DNA from: REEB95 sp050729835
Lineage (GTDB): Bacteria > Pseudomonadota > Alphaproteobacteria > ATCC43930 > CGMCC-115725
Direction: 5' to 3'
Assembly: GCA_050729835.1 (NCBI GenBank)
Contig: JBOHLS010000002.1
Span: 142,640-206,639, forward strand
DNA length: 64,000 nucleotides
The notes beneath the pieces are model-generated. The model was not told the origin of the DNA. It was given only the letters and a program-made list of their open reading frames with translations, and did not search any database. Positions within the stretch are counted from its first letter, which is position 1. The number at the start of each line of letters is the position of its first letter. The translations under genes and the position numbers were made by a program. Positions 11,856 through 22,031 of this stretch are shown piece after piece.

Positions 11856-14073
11856 GTGTGCCCTCCCGCTTGACGCGCTCGGTCTCGCTCGCCTCGGCGA
11901 CGCGCGCATCGCCACGCACGAACAGCAAGGTCACGCGCGCGCCGCCGCCGCCGCAATCCTCGAGGCGCAGTTCGCCGCCGTGGTCTTCCATGATCTTCTT
12001 GACGATCGCCAGGCCCAGGCCGGTGCCGCCGGCCCGTGTGGTGACATAGGGCTCGGTCAGCCGGTCACGCTCCTGATGCGGCAAGCCGACGCCGTTGTCC
12101 TCGACCACGACAGTGACGGCGCCGTCGGCGTCGGTCATGCGGATGAGGACATGGCCCGGCGCCGCGCCCGCGGCGCGCGCCTGGATCGCCTCGGCGGCGT
12201 TCTTAAGAATGTTGACCAGCGCCTGGCTGACCTGGCGGCCATCGCAATAGAGCCGCACCGGCTGGGGCGGCAGGTCGAGATCGAAGCGGATGTCGGGGCT
12301 GGCGGTGCGTTGCAGGAAGGCGGCGCGGCGGACCAGCTCGGTCAGATCCTCGTCGCGCAGCACCGGCGCCGGCATGCGCGCGAACGACGAAAACTCGTCG
12401 ACCATGCGGCCGATGTCGCCGACATGGCGGATGATGGTGTCGGTGCAGATCACGAAGGTGTCGGGATCGGTGCGGATTTCGGCGGCGTATTTGCGCTTCA
12501 GCCGCTCGGCGGACAGCTGGATCGGCGTCAGCGGGTTCTTGATCTCGTGGGCGATGCGGCGCGCGACGTCCGACCACGCCGCCTTGCGCTGGGCCGCGAT
12601 TAGGCTAGTGACGTCGTCGAAGGTGACGACGTAGCCCTTGATCTCGCCGTCGATGCGCTCGGCGGCGATGCGCACCAGCAGCGCCGCCATGTGGCCGTCG
12701 CGCGTCAGCTGGATCTGCGATTGCGCCAGGCGCTCGGGCCGGCGGCCCACCTCGTCGAGCAGGCCGGCCATCTCGGGCACCGAATCCGCAAGGTCCTGGC
12801 CGATCATCTGGTCGATGTCGACGCCCAGCAGAACCGAGGCGGAGCGGTTCGGCAGATTGATGCGCGCGTGCTGGTCGAGGCCGATGACGCCGGCCGAGAC
12901 GCCCGACAGCACCGCCTCGGTGAACCGCCGGCGTTGGTCGAGTTGCCGGTTGGCTTCGATGAGCTCGCTCTGCTGACTTTCGAGCTGATGCGTCATCCGG
13001 TTGAAGGCGCGGAACAGCGAGCCGAATTCCTCATCGCCCATGCCGATCGGCACGCGCGCCGTGAGATCGCCGCCGCGCACGCGCTCGGCAGCGGCGATGA
13101 GCGAGCTCATCGGCCGCGCCAAGCGCTGGGCGAAGGTCAGCCCGACCCACACCGCGCCGGTCAGCAACAGGATGCCGACGGCGAAGAAGACCATGGTGAA
13201 GGCGATCTGATATTCCGAGCGTTCGCCTTCGAGCTTCTCGTACTGCGCGACCGCGCTCTGGGTCCGCGTCATGTGCGCCAGTACGGTCGGGTCGATGTAG
13301 CGCCCGACGTAAAGATAGACGTCGCCGAAACGGCTGAGGCGGATGAGCGCGCGCACACGGTCGTCGTTGTCGCTGGTCAGCACCGCGACGTCGCCCGAGC
13401 GCGCCTGGCGCAGCGCCCAGACCGGAACCGGCTGCAGCTCGAGCGAGAAGCTCAGCGCGGTGCGCGCCAGGACGTGACCTTCGCCGTCGAAGACCACCGC
13501 CTCGTTGAGCGAGCGCAAAGCCGCCTGGGCGTTGACCACTTGGTTGAGGCGATCGGGGTTGACGCTGAGCAGCGCCGCCTCGCGATTGAGGTCGTTCGCC
13601 ATACTGACGACGTCGGCGCGAATTGCCTGCTGGTGCTCGTGCAGATAGGCTTCGGCAACGACCAGCGATTCCTGCAGCGCGGTGCGGACGCGCTCGCTGA
13701 ACCAGGCCTGCACGCCGAAGCTGAACAGCAGATAGGAGAAGATGGCGACGATGATGGTCGGGATCACCGCCACCAGGCTGAACAGTACGACCAGGCGGAT
13801 GTGCAGGCGCGAGCCGGCCAGGCCGCGGCGGCGCTCGGCCCAGACCTGGACCAGCCGCCAGGTCACCACCGCGACCAGAGGCAGCACCAGCACCAGGTTG
13901 ACGATGAGGATGAGTTGATCGAGATGCGGCTGCGCGTCGAACGGTGGGATGCCGCGCATCGCCGCGAAGGTCGCGATCGCGGACAGCACCGCGGCAATAG
14001 CCAGCGCCACCGCCAGCTTGCGCGGCAAACGCATCCGCCGTGCCCACAACATCAATTCGCGAGAAACGCTCAT
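11845..14073 (-). CDS. ntrY: Membrane sensor histidine kinase NtrY
   Basis: 742 residues from the ATG giving MSVSRELML. A GTG at 14148 would add 25 residues, but the shorter start leaves the first membrane segment near the N-terminus as is usual. Three hydrophobic segments lie in the first 130 residues, followed by a periplasmic sensor loop, a further membrane segment and a HAMP linker. A PAS domain (ETVLSGVSAGVIGLDQ-like region) precedes the H box RRIAHEIKNPLTPIQLSAE. The HATPase has DNGVGLP and GGTGLGLAI. It phosphorylates NtrX, encoded next with an 11-base overlap. An 87-base spacer with a GC palindrome separates it from the ntrC stop. Confidence 0.94.
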   Translation of the reverse strand: MSVSRELMLWARRMRLPRKLAVALAIAAVLSAIATFAAMRGIPPFDAQPHLDQLILIVNLVLVLPLVAVVTWRLVQVWAERRRGLAGSRLHIRLVVLFSLVAVIPTIIVAIFSYLLFSFGVQAWFSERVRTALQESLVVAEAYLHEHQQAIRADVVSMANDLNREAALLSVNPDRLNQVVNAQAALRSLNEAVVFDGEGHVLARTALSFSLELQPVPVWALRQARSGDVAVLTSDNDDRVRALIRLSRFGDVYLYVGRYIDPTVLAHMTRTQSAVAQYEKLEGERSEYQIAFTMVFFAVGILLLTGAVWVGLTFAQRLARPMSSLIAAAERVRGGDLTARVPIGMGDEEFGSLFRAFNRMTHQLESQQSELIEANRQLDQRRRFTEAVLSGVSAGVIGLDQHARINLPNRSASVLLGVDIDQMIGQDLADSVPEMAGLLDEVGRRPERLAQSQIQLTRDGHMAALLVRIAAERIDGEIKGYVVTFDDVTSLIAAQRKAAWSDVARRIAHEIKNPLTPIQLSAERLKRKYAAEIRTDPDTFVICTDTIIRHVGDIGRMVDEFSSFARMPAPVLRDEDLTELVRRAAFLQRTASPDIRFDLDLPPQPVRLYCDGRQVSQALVNILKNAAEAIQARAAGAAPGHVLIRMTDADGAVTVVVEDNGVGLPHQERDRLTEPYVTTRAGGTGLGLAIVKKIMEDHGGELRLEDCGGGGARVTLLFVRGDARVAEASETERVKREGTHGA

Positions 14074-14223
14074 CCGCCCCGTTTGGCCCGCCCACGGCCC
14101 GCCAGCCCAGCGTTGCATCCGGGCCACGGCGTTGCCTCCGAGCAACACCCTAACTCAAGCCCTTAATAATGCGCCATTATTTTATGAAAGCCGGCGGCCA
14201 AAGCCGCTGATCTGGCTATCGGA

Positions 14224-14235
14224 GAGGCCCGGGCC

Positions 14236-14237
<2 letters not shown>
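14224..14237 (-). terminator. GC palindrome at the end of ntrC
   Basis: A perfect 14-base palindrome, GAGGCCCGGGCCTC, overlaps the ntrC stop codon and starts the ntrC-ntrY spacer. It could fold as a short stem in the minus-strand transcript. No run of U follows, so it may slow or process the transcript rather than end it. Confidence 0.25.
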
Positions 14238-15686
<1,449 letters not shown>

Positions 15687-15690
<4 letters not shown>

Positions 15691-16808
15691 GGCGCCGGCC
15701 CGTCCGGCGTCTCGCGCGACACCGGCAGATAGACCCGGAACACGGTGCGGCGCGGCTCGCTGTCGAATTCGATGACGCCGCCGTGGTCGCCGATCACCTT
15801 GGCGACCAGCGCCAGGCCGAGGCCGTTGCCGTTGTGCTTGGTCGAGACGAAAGGATCGAAGAGATGCGACCGCAGATCGTCGGGGATGCCGCCGCCATTG
15901 TCGGTGATCGAGACGACCAGGGGCAGATGCACGCGGCTGTCGGAGCCGGCGACGGCCAGCCGCACGCCGTGCTTATAGGCCGTCCTGAGCTCGATCTCGC
16001 CGCCTTGCGCCGGCACCGCCTCGGCCGCGTTCTTCACCAGGTTCATGAACACCTGGATCAGCAGGTCGCGATTGCCGTGCACGAAAGGCAGCGACGGGTC
16101 GTAGATCTCGGTGATCTGGGCGTGGCGGGCAAAGCCGGATTGCGCCGCCTTGCGCACGCGCCCCATCACCTCGTGGATGTTGACCGCCGCGCGCTCGAGC
16201 GGCCGGCTGTCGGAGAACACATCCATGCGATCAACCAGTGCGCAAATCCGGTCGGTCTCGTCGCAAATCAGCCGCGTCAGCTCGCGATCCGCCGGACTGA
16301 CGTTCGGCTCGAGCAGCTGCGCCGCGCCGCGGATGCCCGAAAGCGGGTTCTTGACCTCGTGCGCCAGCATCGACGCCATCGCCGTCACCGAGCGCGCGGC
16401 GTTGCGGTGCGTGAGCTGGCGGTCGATCTTGTTGGCGATCGAGCGCTCCTGGAAGGTCAACAACACGCGGTCATGCGCCTCCGACAGCGGCGCCGCCTGG
16501 ATATCGACGAAGCGCGTCGGCAATCGCGGCGTCTCGAGCGTGACGCCGTATTCCGAAACACTGTGGCCGGTTTCGCGCACGCTGGCGATCAGCGCGAACA
16601 GTGGCCCGTCCTGCGGCAGCATGTCGCCGAGCGTGCTGCCGATCAGCGTCGACGCGCCGGTGTCGAAGAGCTGCTCCGCCGCGGCGTTGACGAAGCAAAT
16701 GCGGTCGTCGGCGTCGATCACCACCAGCGGCTCCGGCAGCGCCGTGAGGATTTGCGTCGGATCGGGCGGCGGGGCGCCAAGCTTGCGGGCAAGGCTGCGC
16801 AGCGCCAT
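15687..16808 (-). CDS. ntrB: Nitrogen regulation histidine kinase NtrB
   Basis: 373 residues, cytoplasmic. The PAS domain lies at about 19-125 (ALPEPLVVIDADDRICFVN). The H box is SMLAHEVKNPLSGIRGAAQLL with H150. The HATPase has NLVKNAAEAVP, DNGGGIP and GNGLGLALV. It phosphorylates or dephosphorylates NtrC in response to PII proteins and so to nitrogen status. The ATG directly follows the dusB stop codon with no spacer, the conserved nifR3-ntrB-ntrC arrangement of alphaproteobacteria. Confidence 0.95.
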
Positions 16809-17810
16809 CTAGGCCGCCACGCGCACGATCAGCGGCGCGAAGAAATCGGCGATCATCGCCTTAGCCTTGGCCGGATCGGCGATCTGGTTGATCGCGGCGC
16901 GGAACTCGGCCGAGCCCGGCAGGCCCTTCGAGTACCAGCCGATATGCTTGCGCGCCATGCGCGTGCCGGTGTCGGCGCCGTAATGCGCCAGCATGTCGTC
17001 ATAGTGCCGCAGCACGACGTCGCGCTGTTCGGCCGGTGGCGGATCGGGCAAGCGCTCGCCGGTCTTGAGGAAGTGGATCATCTGGCGCACGAACCACGGC
17101 CGGCCGTAGGCGCCACGTCCGACCATCACGCCGTCGGCGCCGGACCGCGCCAGCGCGTCGTGCGCGTCGTCGAGGGTGGCGATGTCGCCGTTGGCGATCA
17201 CCGGAATCCGCACTACTTCCTTCACCGTGCGGATGAAATTCCAGTCGGCCGTGCCGTCGTAGAACTGACAGCGGGTGCGGCCATGCACCGTGATCATGCG
17301 GATGCCGCACTGCTCGGCGATGCGCGCGAGAGCGGGCGCGTTGCGATTGCGGTCGTCCCAGCCGGTCCGCATCTTGAGCGTCACCGGCAGATCGACCGCC
17401 TTGACCGTCGCCTCGAGGATGCGGGCAGCGTGCAGTTCGTCGCGCATCAGCGCCGAGCCGGCGTGGCCGTTGACCACTTTCTTCACCGGACAGCCGAAAT
17501 TGATGTCGATGATCCGGGCGCCGCGGTCGGCGTTGAGCTTCGCCGCCTCGGCCATGACCTGCGGCTCGCAGCCGGCAAGCTGGACCGCCATCGGCTGCTC
17601 TTCCGCCTCGCTGCGCGCCATCACCAGCGAGCGCCGCGTCTCGCGGATCATGGCTTCGCTGGCGATCATCTCCGAAACCACGAGGCCGGCGCCGAAGCGC
17701 TTGACCAGTCGCCGGAACGGCAGGTCGCTCACCCCCGACATCGGGGCGAGGAAGACCGGCTCGGCAACGCGAACCGGGCCGATCTCAATGGGTTCCAGGA
17801 TTCTGCTCAT
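16809..17810 (-). CDS. dusB: tRNA-dihydrouridine synthase DusB (NifR3)
   Basis: 333 residues. FMN-dependent TIM-barrel signatures: APMSGVSDLPFRRL at the N-terminus, DINFGCPVKKV with the catalytic Cys, HGRTRCQFYDG, and MVGRGAYGRPWF for the FMN phosphate. The enzyme reduces specific uridines in tRNA D-loops. It is the first gene of the ntr run; the classic name nifR3 comes from this position. A promoter candidate lies 40-67 bases upstream. Confidence 0.95.
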   Translation of the reverse strand: MSRILEPIEIGPVRVAEPVFLAPMSGVSDLPFRRLVKRFGAGLVVSEMIASEAMIRETRRSLVMARSEAEEQPMAVQLAGCEPQVMAEAAKLNADRGARIIDINFGCPVKKVVNGHAGSALMRDELHAARILEATVKAVDLPVTLKMRTGWDDRNRNAPALARIAEQCGIRMITVHGRTRCQFYDGTADWNFIRTVKEVVRIPVIANGDIATLDDAHDALARSGADGVMVGRGAYGRPWFVRQMIHFLKTGERLPDPPPAEQRDVVLRHYDDMLAHYGADTGTRMARKHIGWYSKGLPGSAEFRAAINQIADPAKAKAMIADFFAPLIVRVAA

Positions 17811-17849
17811 TTTCTATGCAAACACATCGTATGCGCAAGAATTGGGCAT

Positions 17850-17877
17850 ATGATAACCGGGCTTTTGTGCATTGCAA
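17850..17877 (-). promoter_or_regulatory. Candidate sigma-70 promoter of the dusB-ntr operon
   Basis: Read on the minus strand, TTGCAA (17877-17872), a 16-base spacer and TATCAT (17855-17850) resemble -35 and -10 elements. The -10 ends 39 bases before the dusB start codon. Assigned from spacing and consensus match only. Confidence 0.4.
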
Positions 17878-18003
17878 CAGGATTCGTGTTGTTGCTGCTT
17901 TCATCTACAGTCGGCAGCCGCTTAACCACCATGTCCGACAGATTTCGGTTTTTGTTCCAGACCCAGACTATTGCTTAACCAAGCTAGGGTTTACGGCCGG
18001 CGC

Positions 18004-18019
18004 GTCTTAGCCCTAAGAC
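18004..18019. promoter_or_regulatory. Inverted repeat GTCTTAG-CC-CTAAGAC upstream of ispDF
   Basis: Two perfect 7-base arms separated by 2 bases, about 94 bases before ispDF and 194 bases before dusB. The size and tight spacing fit a dimeric repressor or activator site. No T-run follows, so a terminator is less likely. Confidence 0.4.
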
Positions 18020-18112
18020 CGGACAACAGTGGCGGCGGCAATACGCGCCAGGCGCGGGATTGGCCGCCCCAACCTTGGCAAGACCAGAAGCGTGGTCTAG
18101 GGTCGCGCCGCC

Positions 18113-19267
18113 ATGCCGTCCTGCATCGCGCTGGTGGTCGCGGCCGGTCGCGGCACGCGGCTCGGCGCCGAACTTCCTAAGCAATATCTGCCCGTCGCGG
18201 GACAGCCGCTGTTGCGCCATTCGCTGGCGACGCTGGCGGCGCATCCCGGCATCGGGCGCGTGCGCGTGGTCTATAACCCCGACGACGCCAAGCATTACGC
18301 CCGCGCCAGCGCCGGGCTCGAGCTCTTGCCGCCGGTCGCCGGCGGCGCGGCGCGACAGGATTCGGTGCGGCTCGGACTCGAAAGCCTGGCGCTGCTCGCC
18401 CCCGAGCATGTGCTGATCCACGACGGCGCGCGCCCGTTCCTCGACTCTGGCACCATCGACCGCGTGCTGGCGGCACTGGCCGAGGCGCCCGCCGCGGTGC
18501 CGGCGCTCAAGCTCGCCGACACGGTGAAGCGCGCCGCCGACGGCCGCGTGCTCGAGACCGTCGACCGCGCGCAGCTCTGGCGCGTGCAAACGCCGCAGGG
18601 CTTCCGCTATGGCGAGATTCTCGCCGCGCATCGCGCCGCCCGAGGCATGGACCTGCCCGACGACGCGGCGGTGGCCGAGGGTGCCGGCCTCGCCGTGCGG
18701 CTGGTCGCCGGCAGCGAAGACAACGTCAAGGTGACGACACCCGACGATCTGGCGCGTGCCGAGCGTTGGGCCGCGGCGCGGTGTGGCGATGTGCGCACCG
18801 GCCAGGGCTTCGACGTCCATGCCTTTGGACCCGGCGACCATGTCTGGCTTTGCGGCATCAAGGTACCGCACGGCCACGGCCTGGTTGGTCACAGCGACGC
18901 CGATTGCGGCCTGCACGCGCTGACCGACGCCATTCTCGGCGCGCTCGGTGCCGGCGATATCGGCGTGCATTTTCCGCCGAGCAATCCGCAATGGCGCGGC
19001 GCGCCGTCGCACCGCTTCCTGCGCCACGCCGCCGATCTCGTCGCGCGAGCCGACGGCGGCATCGCGCATGTCGACGTGACGCTGATCTGCGAAAGCCCGA
19101 AGATCAGTCCGCACCGCGCGGCGATGGTGGCACGCATCGCCGAGATCCTCGGCCTCGATCCGCAGCGCGTCAGCGTCAAGGCGACGACCACCGAGCGGCT
19201 CGGCTTCACCGGCCGCGGCGAAGGCATCGCCGCGCAGGCGGTGGCGACCCTGCGCCTGCCGCTCTGA
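18113..19267 (+). CDS. ispDF: Bifunctional IspD/IspF, MEP isoprenoid pathway
   Basis: 384 residues, the fused form common in alphaproteobacteria. The IspD half (about 1-220) has the nucleotide-binding VVAAGRGTRLGAELPKQYLP and VLIHDGARPF, and makes CDP-methylerythritol from MEP and CTP. The IspF half (about 224-384) begins GQGFDVHAFGPGDHVWL with the metal-binding DVH, continues with GHSDADCGLHALTDAILGALG and ends with KATTTERLGFTGRGEGI. It forms the cyclic diphosphate MEcPP. Divergent from dusB. The downstream pgpA starts 4 bases after the stop, suggesting an operon with pgpA and pncC. Confidence 0.96.
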   Translation: MPSCIALVVAAGRGTRLGAELPKQYLPVAGQPLLRHSLATLAAHPGIGRVRVVYNPDDAKHYARASAGLELLPPVAGGAARQDSVRLGLESLALLAPEHVLIHDGARPFLDSGTIDRVLAALAEAPAAVPALKLADTVKRAADGRVLETVDRAQLWRVQTPQGFRYGEILAAHRAARGMDLPDDAAVAEGAGLAVRLVAGSEDNVKVTTPDDLARAERWAAARCGDVRTGQGFDVHAFGPGDHVWLCGIKVPHGHGLVGHSDADCGLHALTDAILGALGAGDIGVHFPPSNPQWRGAPSHRFLRHAADLVARADGGIAHVDVTLICESPKISPHRAAMVARIAEILGLDPQRVSVKATTTERLGFTGRGEGIAAQAVATLRLPL

Positions 19268-19271
19268 CGCG

Positions 19272-19751
19272 ATGCCGCGGTCGCTTTTGCCGTTCTCGCA
19301 TCCGGCAGTCTGGCTCTCGACCTGGTTCGGCTGCGGCTTGTCGCCGGTCGTACCCGGCACGGTCGGCGCGTTCGCCGCGCTGCCGCTGGCGGCGCTGATC
19401 GTCTGGCAGAGCGGGCCGTGGCTGCTGGGCGCGGTTGCAACCCTCATCCTCGTCGTCGGCATCTGGACGAGCAGCATCTACACCCGCGCCGCCGGCATTA
19501 CCGACCCCGGCGCGGTGGTGATCGACGAGGTCGCCGGCCAGTGCCTGACGCTGGTCGTCGTGCCGCTGGCGCCCCTGCCCTATCTCGCCGGCTTTCTGCT
19601 GTTCCGATTCTTCGACATCGCCAAGCCGTTTCCGCTGCGCTGGATCGAGCGCCGGCTGCCAGGCGGCTGGGGCATCATGTTCGACGACATCGGCGCCGCG
19701 ATCTACGCCATGCTCGTGTACCGCATCGGGAGTCATCTGCTTGCCGGCTGA
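19272..19751 (+). CDS. pgpA: Phosphatidylglycerophosphatase A
   Basis: 159 residues, an inner-membrane protein with three or four hydrophobic segments. Family signatures: WFGCGLSPVVPGTVGAFAA, DPGAVVIDEVAGQ (acidic metal site), FRFFDIAKPFPLRWIE and GWGIMFDDIGAAIYAM. It dephosphorylates phosphatidylglycerol phosphate in phosphatidylglycerol synthesis. Placed 4 bases after ispDF and overlapping pncC by 11 bases. Confidence 0.94.
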   Translation: MPRSLLPFSHPAVWLSTWFGCGLSPVVPGTVGAFAALPLAALIVWQSGPWLLGAVATLILVVGIWTSSIYTRAAGITDPGAVVIDEVAGQCLTLVVVPLAPLPYLAGFLLFRFFDIAKPFPLRWIERRLPGGWGIMFDDIGAAIYAMLVYRIGSHLLAG

Positions 19752-20229
19752 CAGCCTCCACGCCCTGGCCGAAACCGTGCTGACGCGCTGCCGTGCGCGG
19801 CGCTGGCTGATCGGTCTTGCCGAATCCTGCACCGGCGGCCTGGTGACCGCGGCGCTGACCGACATCCCGGGCTCGTCCGACGTCGTCGATCGCGGCTTCG
19901 TCACCTATTCCGACCGCGCCAAGGCCGAGCTGCTCGGCGTGCCGGTGCCTGTCCTGGTCACACACGGCGCGGTCAGCGCCGAAACCGCTGCGGCGATGGC
20001 GCACGGCGTGCTGGCGAAGTCCAAGGTCGATCTGGCGGTGGCGGTGACCGGCATCGCCGGCCCCGGCGGCGGCAGCGCCGAGAAGCCGATCGGCCTCGTA
20101 TGGTTCGCGGTGGCGAGCCGCGGTGGCGAGCCGCGCGTCGAGCGCCAAGTCTTCGCCGGCGATCGCCGCGCCGTGCGCGCGGCGGCGACCCGGCGGGCGC
20201 TCGAGCTACTTGCCGAGGTGGCAGTCTAG
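19741..20229 (+). CDS. pncC: Nicotinamide-nucleotide amidohydrolase PncC (CinA C-terminal domain)
   Basis: 162 residues comprising only the CinA C-terminal domain. Signatures are LAESCTGGLVTAALTDIPGSS, GFVTYSDRAKAELLGV and AVTGIAGPGGGSAEKPIGLV. It deamidates NMN to nicotinic acid mononucleotide in NAD recycling. The TTG start at 19741 lies inside the pgpA end, with no better start downstream, so expression is probably coupled. The neighbouring minus-strand gene is convergent, 4 bases away. Confidence 0.92.
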   Translation: MPADSLHALAETVLTRCRARRWLIGLAESCTGGLVTAALTDIPGSSDVVDRGFVTYSDRAKAELLGVPVPVLVTHGAVSAETAAAMAHGVLAKSKVDLAVAVTGIAGPGGGSAEKPIGLVWFAVASRGGEPRVERQVFAGDRRAVRAAATRRALELLAEVAV

Positions 20230-20233
20230 CGAC

Positions 20234-20488
20234 TCAGATCGCCGGCGCGGGCGCCGCGACGACGATGTCGACCAACCGGTCGGTGCGCCGCGTCTTCTGC
20301 ATCTCGTCGAGCGCGGCGCGGAAGATGCGGGCGATGCGCTCGTCGTCGACCGCAACGGTCTGCGCCTTGCCGTTGGTCGCCGTGCGGATGGTCGCCGGCC
20401 CCAGACGGTTGACCGCCAGCATGGTCAGCAGCACCGGGTCGATGTCCTCCCGCGTTGCGGCGGAATCGAGTTGCACGATGTCGAGCAT
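20234..20488 (-). CDS. Small conserved-looking hypothetical protein
   Basis: 84 residues, soluble, not recognised. It begins MLDIVQLDSAATREDIDPVLL and has a charged middle (DDERIARIFRAALDEMQKTRR) likely to be helical. There is no signal peptide and no metal motif. It ends 4 bases from the pncC stop in a convergent arrangement and is followed on its upstream side by a 140-base gap. Codon use with strong G/C third positions fits a real gene. Function unknown. Confidence 0.6.
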   Translation of the reverse strand: MLDIVQLDSAATREDIDPVLLTMLAVNRLGPATIRTATNGKAQTVAVDDERIARIFRAALDEMQKTRRTDRLVDIVVAAPAPAI

Positions 20489-20628
20489 GAACCCTCGAAT
20501 CTGGTTCGCAACCCCACCTCTCTACGCGCCGAACGCTGCGAGATTGTTGCGACGGTGTGACGGTTCGGTGAAACCGCCACCATTTCTTGTGCCTCGTCGA
20601 GTTGATCGAGCCAGTTCTGGCGTCGAGC

Positions 20629-21918
20629 TCAGGCGCCGAGCGCCGCCGATTGCTGACCGCGTGCGGCGCGCGGCCGGCGGCCGATCCACAGCACCGCGAC
20701 GGCGGCCGCCAGACAGAGCACGCCCGACATCAGCACCGGCGGCCCGTAGCTACCCAAGGCGGCGCGCATCGCGCCGGCAACCAGGGCGATGCTGGCGGCG
20801 CCGAGCTGATGGCCGACAAACACCCAGCCAAAGATCACCGGCGCCGTCGCCTTGCCGAAGGCGTCGGTAGCGAGGCGCACCGTCGGCGGCACCGTCGCCA
20901 GCCAGTCAAGCCCATAGAACATCGCGAAGATCGACAACGTGGCGGCGTTGAAGCCGGAGAACGGCAGATAGATGAGCGACAGGCCGCGCAGCCCGTAATA
21001 CCAGAACAGCAGCACGCGGCTGTCGTAGCGGTCGGTGAACCAGCCGGACAGCGTGGTTCCCGCGAGATCGAACATGCCCATCAGCGCCAGCAGGCCGGCG
21101 GCGCGTACCTCGGGAATGCCCTGATCGAGGCAATACGAGATCAAATGCGTGCCGATCAGGCCGTTGGTGCTGGCGCCGCAGACGAAGAAGCTGGCGAAGA
21201 GCAGCCAGAAATCACGCGATCGTGAGCCGACGCCGAGGGCGTCGAAGGCGACGCCGATCGGATTGGCGGCGGGCGGTTGCGCCGGCGGCTGATCCGGCTG
21301 CGCGCCGAAGGTCGCGAGGCCAACATCCTGCGGCTGCTCGGGCAGCAGCAGCCAGACCAGCGGTACGATCGCGGCGGCGGCCACAGCGACGATCCAGGCG
21401 ACCGCGCGCCAACCGCCGTGGTCGACGACCCAGCCCAGCATCGGCAGGAAGACGAGCTGCCCCGTCGCGCTTGAGGCGGAGAAGATACCCACGACGAGGC
21501 CGCGATGCGTCGTGAACCAGCGGTTGGCCACGGTCGCGCCCATCACCAGCGCAATCATGCCGGAGCCCAGCCCGACCAGCACGCCCCAAGTGAGAATGAG
21601 CTGCCACGACGCGGTCATGGCGGTACTCGCCGCGACGCTGACGGCAAGCAACCCGAGGCCGGTCATGGCGGTGCGCCGCACGCCGATGCTCTGCATCAGC
21701 GCGGCGGCGAACGGCCCCATCAGGCCGTAGAGCAGCAGATTGATGGCGATCGCCAGCGAGATCGTCGCCCGACTCCAACCGAAGGCGTCTTGCAGCGGCA
21801 CGATGAGGACGCCGGGTGTCGCGCGCACGCCGGCCGCGGCCAGCAACGCGACGAACACCACGCCGACGACGATCCAGGCATAATGGAAGCGCCCGGCGAC
21901 CACGCGCGCGAACGGCAT
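20629..21918 (-). CDS. MFS transporter (12-TM, OFA/MCT-like)
   Basis: 429 residues from MPFARVVAGRFHYAWIVVGVV. Twelve hydrophobic segments are visible, with a soluble loop (about 205-240, rich in Pro, Gln and Ala) between the halves. The loop between TM2 and TM3 has MGPFAAALMQSIGVRRT. The opening FHYAWIVVGVVFVALL resembles oxalate/formate or monocarboxylate-type MFS proteins. The start at 21918 has an upstream GAGAGAGGG ribosome-binding site. It is divergent from a TetR gene with a shared operator, so it is probably induced by the TetR ligand. Substrate unknown. Confidence 0.9.
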   Translation of the reverse strand: MPFARVVAGRFHYAWIVVGVVFVALLAAAGVRATPGVLIVPLQDAFGWSRATISLAIAINLLLYGLMGPFAAALMQSIGVRRTAMTGLGLLAVSVAASTAMTASWQLILTWGVLVGLGSGMIALVMGATVANRWFTTHRGLVVGIFSASSATGQLVFLPMLGWVVDHGGWRAVAWIVAVAAAAIVPLVWLLLPEQPQDVGLATFGAQPDQPPAQPPAANPIGVAFDALGVGSRSRDFWLLFASFFVCGASTNGLIGTHLISYCLDQGIPEVRAAGLLALMGMFDLAGTTLSGWFTDRYDSRVLLFWYYGLRGLSLIYLPFSGFNAATLSIFAMFYGLDWLATVPPTVRLATDAFGKATAPVIFGWVFVGHQLGAASIALVAGAMRAALGSYGPPVLMSGVLCLAAAVAVLWIGRRPRAARGQQSAALGA

Positions 21919-21972
21919 CGACCCTCTCTCGCTCTCCCTGCACCGCGCCGGGCACCCTCGCCCGTCGATGAG

Positions 21973-22025
21973 ACAGACTTGTCTCTTTCCTTGACAGAAG
22001 TACAGACCGGTCTGTATCAGGTCAA
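21973..22025. promoter_or_regulatory. Divergent TetR/MFS promoter region with two operator-like sites
   Basis: A perfect 16-base palindrome TACAGACCGGTCTGTA lies at 22001-22016. A related site ACAGACTTGTCTCT lies at 21973-21986, centred 29 bases away. For the TetR gene, TTGACA (21991) and TGTATC (22013) with a 16-base spacer flank the palindrome. For the MFS gene on the minus strand, TTGACC (22025-22020) and TACTTC (22002-21997) flank it with 17 bases. One dimer bound at the palindrome would block both promoters. Confidence 0.65.
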
Positions 22026-22031
22026 GTTGCG

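Larger units (their letters stand above)
17811..18112. other. Divergent intergenic region between dusB and ispDF
   Basis: 302 bases without a convincing gene, and less GC-rich than the flanking genes. It should hold both the leftward ntr-operon promoter and the rightward ispDF promoter. Inside are a 7-bp inverted repeat at 18004-18019 and a 9-base direct repeat GCTTAACCA at 17920 and 17973. Short open frames here lack ribosome-binding sites or recognisable content. Confidence 0.6.

Noticed and set aside
15783..17978. Very long open frame on the plus strand opposite ntrB and dusB
   Set aside because: It mirrors strongly coding minus-strand genes in GC-rich DNA. The translation is rich in Arg, His, Ala and Asp with no domain, which is the usual antisense shadow.
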